From Flavobacteriaceae bacterium (GTDB lineage: Bacteria > Bacteroidota > Bacteroidia > Flavobacteriales > Flavobacteriaceae), in the NCBI GenBank assembly GCA_016649785.1, contig JAENXB010000033.1, positions 1 through 18,017 of the forward strand: a stretch of 18,017 bases of DNA. Direction: 5' to 3'. The first letter of the stretch is position 1. Each line of letters opens with the position of its first letter. Shown here piece after piece: positions 14,780 through 18,017 of this stretch. The position numbers and the translations under genes are program-made. A model generated the notes under the pieces. That model was given only the letters and a program-made list of their open reading frames with translations, was not told where the DNA came from and did no database searches.

Positions 14780-16057
14780 TTATCCTACTTTTTCTGGAGA
14801 TGGCCTTTTCAACTGGGAAAGTGATTTCTCCCTGAAAGCCCTCTTTTTTCTTGAGAATCCTTTTTCCCTGTTGCCTTTTGTGATTTCTCCCTTCCTGCGT
14901 TTACGTTCTTCCTGTAACAAGGCAAGTTCCCTACCGGTTTGTCCTTTTACTGAAGTATTCTCCTCTGCCCTTCTCATCAAATAAGGAACCACATCCCTAA
15001 CCGGGCCAAATGGAACCATTTTTGCCGTATTATAGTCCATTTTAGCCAAATTGAAGCTTATATGATCACTCATTCCATATAATTGGCCGAACCATACCCT
15101 TGGATCGTCAATATCAATATTTTTATCTTCCATTATTTGTAAGGCTAAATAATTGCTCATCTCATTATGGCTTCCTATAAATAATGAAATGGCATCAATA
15201 TGAGCAAGGCAATACGTAAGAACTCCATTAAAACTAACATCGGTTGCCTCCTTATTTTCACAAATAGGGGAAGGATAATTCATTTTTTTAGCTCGCAGAT
15301 TTTCCTGTTCAAAATATGCGCCACGCACTATTTTTACCCCAATTATAAAACCTTCTTTTTCACCGGTTTCATGAAGTTTTTTTAAGTATTCCAATCTGTC
15401 CCATCTGTAACATTGCAGGGTCATAAATACAATCGCCTTTTCACGGTTGTATTTTTTCATCATTTTTACTATCAAATCATCTGCAGCTTCCTGCATCCAG
15501 GTTTCCTCGCCATCTGCCATCACGGCTATGTCATTTTGATATGCTGCTTCACATATATCCTCAACACGTTGTACTACCCGCTGCCATTCTTCCTGTTCTT
15601 CCATGGTAAGGGTAACTTTGGAAGTAACTTTTTCCCAAATTGCAAACCTTCCAATCCCTGTTGGTTTAAAAACGGCAAAAGGCAATTCCTTTTTCTTTGC
15701 CGCAAATTCTATAATGCTTATTTTCTTTTTACATGCATCGTCAAATTGTGCTTCTTCCTCTTTTCCTTCAACTGAATAGTCAAGTATGCTATGTAGTTTT
15801 TTTGCGTACATTTTTTCAATTACCGGCAAACAATCCTCCATGGATTCGCCACCGCTAAACTGATTAAAAACAGTGCTCTTTATAAGACCTTCAACAGGCA
15901 AGTGAAATTTTAAAGACATTTTAGTAAGAAAAATGCCTATTTTTACCAAATCAGGACGATTTATCATTTCAAACAGAAATAAAGCCCTATTGAGTTCCTC
16001 ATTAGACTTTAATTTAAAAGCTGTTTCTGTATCGTTAAAAATCTTTCGTGTTATCAT
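14780..16057 (-). CDS. Proline dehydrogenase (monofunctional PRODH)
   Basis: This FAD enzyme oxidises L-proline to pyrroline-5-carboxylate and passes electrons to the quinone pool at the membrane. The 425-residue protein has the PRODH (beta/alpha)8 barrel with ILDYSVEG (91-98), VKIVRGAY (241-248), SLFIGSHNE (291-299), FGQLYGMSDH (323-332) and the substrate-binding pair Arg362-Arg363 in LMRRAEENTS. The P5C dehydrogenase half of PutA is absent, normal for this phylum. Relatives that I recall end soon after the ERKRRK segment; here residues 390-425 form an extra tail with about 12 Lys/Arg that ends PSPEKVG. The DNA for this tail contains a 13-bp direct repeat. A -7 box lies just upstream and the acyltransferase follows after 3 bp. 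Confidence 0.94.
   Translation of the reverse strand: MITRKIFNDTETAFKLKSNEELNRALFLFEMINRPDLVKIGIFLTKMSLKFHLPVEGLIKSTVFNQFSGGESMEDCLPVIEKMYAKKLHSILDYSVEGKEEEAQFDDACKKKISIIEFAAKKKELPFAVFKPTGIGRFAIWEKVTSKVTLTMEEQEEWQRVVQRVEDICEAAYQNDIAVMADGEETWMQEAADDLIVKMMKKYNREKAIVFMTLQCYRWDRLEYLKKLHETGEKEGFIIGVKIVRGAYFEQENLRAKKMNYPSPICENKEATDVSFNGVLTYCLAHIDAISLFIGSHNEMSNYLALQIMEDKNIDIDDPRVWFGQLYGMSDHISFNLAKMDYNTAKMVPFGPVRDVVPYLMRRAEENTSVKGQTGRELALLQEERKRRKGEITKGNREKGFSRKKRAFREKSLSQLKRPSPEKVG
14821..14892 (-). repeat. 13-bp direct repeat within the PRODH tail
   Basis: AGGGAGAAATCAC (minus strand) occurs at 14892-14880 and at 14833-14821, 59 bases apart. The two copies are read in different frames (RKGEIT and FREKSL), so the repeat is one of DNA, not of protein. 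It brackets most of the basic C-terminal extension and could mark a past duplication. Confidence 0.6.
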
Positions 16058-16076
16058 TACAATATAATTAATACAA

Positions 16077-16084
16077 CAAATATA
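16077..16084 (-). promoter_or_regulatory. Candidate promoter of the PRODH-acyltransferase operon
   Basis: TATATTTG on the minus strand is an exact TAnnTTTG match, 20 bases upstream of the PRODH ATG (16057). No TTG is found at -33 spacing. The position, close to the start codon, is typical for this phylum. Confidence 0.42.
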
Positions 16085-16095
16085 ATTAATGATTA

Positions 16096-16127
16096 TTGGA
16101 TATATGATAAATTACCGCTTAATTTTA
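16096..16127 (+). promoter_or_regulatory. Candidate aroB promoter
   Basis: TTG (16096-16098) is followed after 21 bases by TAATTTTA (16120-16127), which matches TAnnTTTG except for the last base. The aroB ATG is 34 bases further. Spacing is good; the -7 box is imperfect. Confidence 0.38.
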
Positions 16128-16161
16128 GCCATTAAAAAAAAATATTTTAAACCTTAAAAGT

Positions 16162-17229
16162 ATGATATCTCCCTCAAGCCAGGCCCCTGTTTTTTATTCT
16201 GAAAAAGCTTATGTGGAATTAAATAAATATATAAGTGAGGCAAACCATTCTGCCCTATTTATTCTTGTAGATAGCAATACGCATCAACATTGCCTTTCCC
16301 GTTTTTTACAAAGGCTTGAAACCAATAATAGTTTTGAAATAATTGAAATGGATGCCGGAGAAGAATCAAAAAACATTGAAACCTGCTCCGGGATTTGGAG
16401 CACGCTTTCGGAATTGGGAGCCGACAGGAAAAGTTTGTTGATCAATCTTGGAGGTGGCGTGGTAACCGATCTTGGCGGATTTGTAGGGAGCACCTTTAAA
16501 CGCGGCATCGCTTATATTAATGTCCCCACAACCCTACTGTCTATGGTAGATGCCTCTGTAGGCGGAAAAACCGGTGTAGATCTCGGAAATTTAAAAAATC
16601 AAATCGGGGTTATTACCCAGCCAGAAATGGTGCTGATAGATTCAAAATATTTGAGTAGTTTGCCTTCAAACGAAATGCGAAGCGGTCTGGCTGAAATTTT
16701 AAAACATGGATTGATCACAAGTGAAACTTACTGGGAAAAAACAACCAGTTTACACAAACTTACCTTAGAAGATCTGGATGGACTTATTTCAGAATCGGTA
16801 TCTATCAAGACAAATGTGGTGGAACGGGATCCAAGGGAAGAAAACCTACGAAAAACACTAAATTTTGGCCATACTTTTGGCCATGCTGTTGAATCCTATT
16901 TTTTGACCCATCCGGAAAAACCGAAATTACTGCACGGGGAAGCCGTAGCCGTAGGAATGATAATGGCCGCATTTATTTCGACAAAAATCAGCAGTTTTCC
17001 CGAAGAAAAATTAACTTCCATTTGTGAAAAAATTCTGGATATTTTTCCAAAAATTGATCTGGAAGAAAGTGATTTTGAAAAAATTATAGATCTGTTAAAA
17101 TTCGACAAAAAAAACACACACGGAAATATCAATTTTGTCCTTTTAAAGAATATAGGACAGCCTGTGATAGATTGCAGGGTACCAGAAAATGTACTGATAG
17201 AAGCACTTGCCTTTTACCGGGGAATCTAA
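16162..17229 (+). CDS. aroB: 3-dehydroquinate synthase
   Basis: This 355-residue enzyme converts DAHP to 3-dehydroquinate, the second shikimate step, using NAD+ and a divalent metal in the cytosol. Recognisable marks are the NAD-binding GGGVVTDLGGF (97-107), NVPTTLL (120-126), the active-site VGGKTGVDL (133-141, Lys136), AEILKHG with Glu178 and Lys181, FGHTFGHA with His237 and His241, and LHGEAVAVGM with His258; the Glu and His residues include the metal ligands of the family. The N-terminus MISPSSQAPVFYSEKA is plausible and no better start exists nearby. Divergent from PRODH by 104 bp; no other aro gene is present. Confidence 0.97.
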   Translation: MISPSSQAPVFYSEKAYVELNKYISEANHSALFILVDSNTHQHCLSRFLQRLETNNSFEIIEMDAGEESKNIETCSGIWSTLSELGADRKSLLINLGGGVVTDLGGFVGSTFKRGIAYINVPTTLLSMVDASVGGKTGVDLGNLKNQIGVITQPEMVLIDSKYLSSLPSNEMRSGLAEILKHGLITSETYWEKTTSLHKLTLEDLDGLISESVSIKTNVVERDPREENLRKTLNFGHTFGHAVESYFLTHPEKPKLLHGEAVAVGMIMAAFISTKISSFPEEKLTSICEKILDIFPKIDLEESDFEKIIDLLKFDKKNTHGNINFVLLKNIGQPVIDCRVPENVLIEALAFYRGI

Positions 17230-17247
17230 AAAAGGCTACCACTATTT

Positions 17248-17270
17248 ATTATTTAAAATAAATAATTTTT
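17248..17270 (+). terminator. Very weak AT-only hairpin after aroB
   Basis: ATTATTT (17248-17254) and AAATAAT (17260-17266) can pair around AAAAT and are followed by a T run to 17270. All pairs are A-U, so stability is low. It sits 18 bases after the aroB stop, where a terminator would be expected. Confidence 0.2.
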
Positions 17271-17311
17271 AATTATTTAACTGATTGCAATTAATCTAAA
17301 TTTTGTTATAA

Positions 17312-17337
17312 TTGTACCGTCGAAATATTCGGTACAA
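17312..17337. repeat. Inverted repeat upstream of the acidic-protein gene
   Basis: TTGTACCG (17312-17319) and CGGTACAA (17330-17337) are perfect 8-bp arms separated by 10 bases, so arm centres are 18 bp apart. No T run follows on the plus strand, which argues against a terminator. It lies 114 bases before the chosen ATG at 17452 and just after a near -7 match (TAAATTTTG, 17297-17305). An operator is possible. Confidence 0.45.
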
Positions 17338-17451
17338 AATACCAAAACAGGCATCTATTAAAATATAAACCTCCCGTCGTTTAGCATGATTAAGGCTCCG
17401 GGACTTCCTAAACAAAGGACAACAGCATTTGGTCAAAAAAATTCTATCGAG

Positions 17452-17757
17452 ATGAAAAGAGTCATTGTAGATTACAAAAAGTTAACTCCTGAAATTCTAA
17501 GCCTTCTGGTTGAAAAATATCCCGATGGATATGATGACGACCAGATTATCTCGTTTAGAAATGCAAAAAATGAAAAAATTGAAGCTGTTGAGGTAAGAAC
17601 TGAAGATTCAATTTACCTGGTAAAAATCAGTACACGTTTGGAAAATACCATGGCCAATTATGATGAAGATGATTATGACGAAGCCGATTTTAATGAGCCT
17701 ATTGTTGAAATCCCCGAAAAAAATAATGAAGAAGAGGATGATGATGAAGATAAATAA
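17452..17757 (+). CDS. Small acidic flavobacterial protein of unknown function
   Basis: The start is taken at the ATG 17452, giving 101 residues beginning MKRVIVDYKKLTPEILSLL; an upstream in-frame ATG (17386) would add 22 residues (MIKAPGLPKQ...) that look non-coding. Residues 1-65 form a compact mixed fold (VIVDYKKL, LVEKYPDGYDDDQIISFRNAKNEKIEAVEV, SIYLVKISTRL), and the rest is an acidic tail of Asp/Glu ending in EEEDDDEDK. By recall, similar short proteins are common in Flavobacteriaceae and are sometimes mislabelled DNA primase; no primase motif is present. The acidic tail suggests contact with basic partners, but this is inference. It stands alone between aroB and the IS-like gene. Confidence 0.75.
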   Translation: MKRVIVDYKKLTPEILSLLVEKYPDGYDDDQIISFRNAKNEKIEAVEVRTEDSIYLVKISTRLENTMANYDEDDYDEADFNEPIVEIPEKNNEEEDDDEDK

Positions 17758-17758
17758 T

Positions 17759-17785
17759 TAAAAGTTGCTTAAAAAGAAACTTTTA
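17759..17785 (+). terminator. Imperfect hairpin after the acidic-protein gene
   Basis: TAAAAGTT (17759-17766) pairs with AACTTTTA (17778-17785); inside, CTT and AAG add three pairs. It starts two bases after the stop at 17757. Only scattered T follow, so termination strength is doubtful. Confidence 0.3.
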
Positions 17786-17943
17786 GTTAGAACCTTTCTC
17801 TTTGAATTTTGGTAACATTAATTCTTTTTATCGAACACTATAGTTAAAACTCCGAAAAGTTCAGGCTTGTTGATATGTATCCAGTCGGTAAAGTACATCT
17901 TTTTTTACCTTTTGATAAGTTCTAGCTTGCCCACAAAAAAGAA

Positions 17944-18017
17944 ATGGATAAGCAAGCCTTTATGTTTGGGTTAATTAAGGAATGGGAAGTTAGTGGTCTT
18001 AGTAAAAAAGCGTTTTG
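17944..18017 (+). CDS. 5' end of an IS66-type insertion-sequence ORF (TnpA-like), cut by the window edge
   Basis: An ATG at 17944 opens a frame that continues to the right edge (24 codons). The residues include LIKEWEVSGLSKKAF, which resembles the N-terminus of short helix-turn-helix accessory proteins of IS66-family elements and related orphan transposase ORFs in Bacteroidota, where the pattern is a helix, then SGLS(K)xxF, then a KFYYW-type motif (outside the window). If correct, the left end of the element lies between 17786 and 17943; GTAAC at 17812 is one possible terminal sequence but is not verifiable here. The 186 bases before the ATG hold no other gene. Confidence 0.55.
   Translation, partial: MDKQAFMFGLIKEWEVSGLSKKAF

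Noticed and set aside
17386..17451. Extended start of the acidic protein at 17386
   Set aside because: The added 22 residues do not resemble coding sequence, and MKRVIVDY is the natural start of the family as I recall it.

Overview
The window looks like chromosomal DNA from a member of the Flavobacteriaceae (Bacteroidota), probably an environmental or marine genus. The evidence is low GC, GyrA and ClpC sequences of the Bacteroidota type, promoter -7 boxes of the form TAnnTTTG, A-rich leaders with little Shine-Dalgarno signal, and several short proteins of flavobacterial type. This placement is by recall of families, not by a search.

Layout from left to right. The 3' end of an unidentified plus-strand gene (1-126) faces a minus-strand gyrA plus TPR-lipoprotein-like pair (257-4058) across a strong bidirectional terminator. 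A 246-bp divergent region with two sets of short direct repeats separates gyrA from clpC (4305-6854), which ends in its own terminator. A small STAS/SpoIIAA-like protein (7090-7461) runs tail to tail, with one base between, into hutH (minus). Upstream of hutH on the same strand is the bifunctional NAD(P)HX repair gene nnr. The largest non-coding stretch, 436 bp, lies between nnr and gcvT; it holds divergent promoter candidates, two inverted repeats and a short tandem repeat. gcvT is followed after 5 bp by a TTG-started SDR/RmlD-like reductase, then phhB and yebC. A minus-strand operon of proline dehydrogenase and a PlsC-type acyltransferase (14237-16057) converges on yebC. aroB diverges from it. 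An acidic 101-residue protein follows, and the right edge cuts into what looks like the first ORF of an IS66-type insertion sequence.

Functionally this is a core-genome stretch: DNA topology (gyrA), proteolysis (clpC), metabolite repair (nnr), one-carbon and glycine metabolism (gcvT), amino-acid catabolism (hutH, proline dehydrogenase), the pterin cycle (phhB), translation-linked regulation (yebC), lipid acylation and the shikimate pathway (aroB). The genes form short transcription units, not one pathway. I see no CRISPR array, tRNA, rRNA, prophage or convincing new multi-gene system. The observations most worth a second look are the basic tail on proline dehydrogenase with its internal direct repeat, the yebC promoter fused to the phhB terminator, the inverted repeat overlapping the candidate gcvT promoter, the phased repeats between gyrA and clpC, and the IS-like gene at the right edge.
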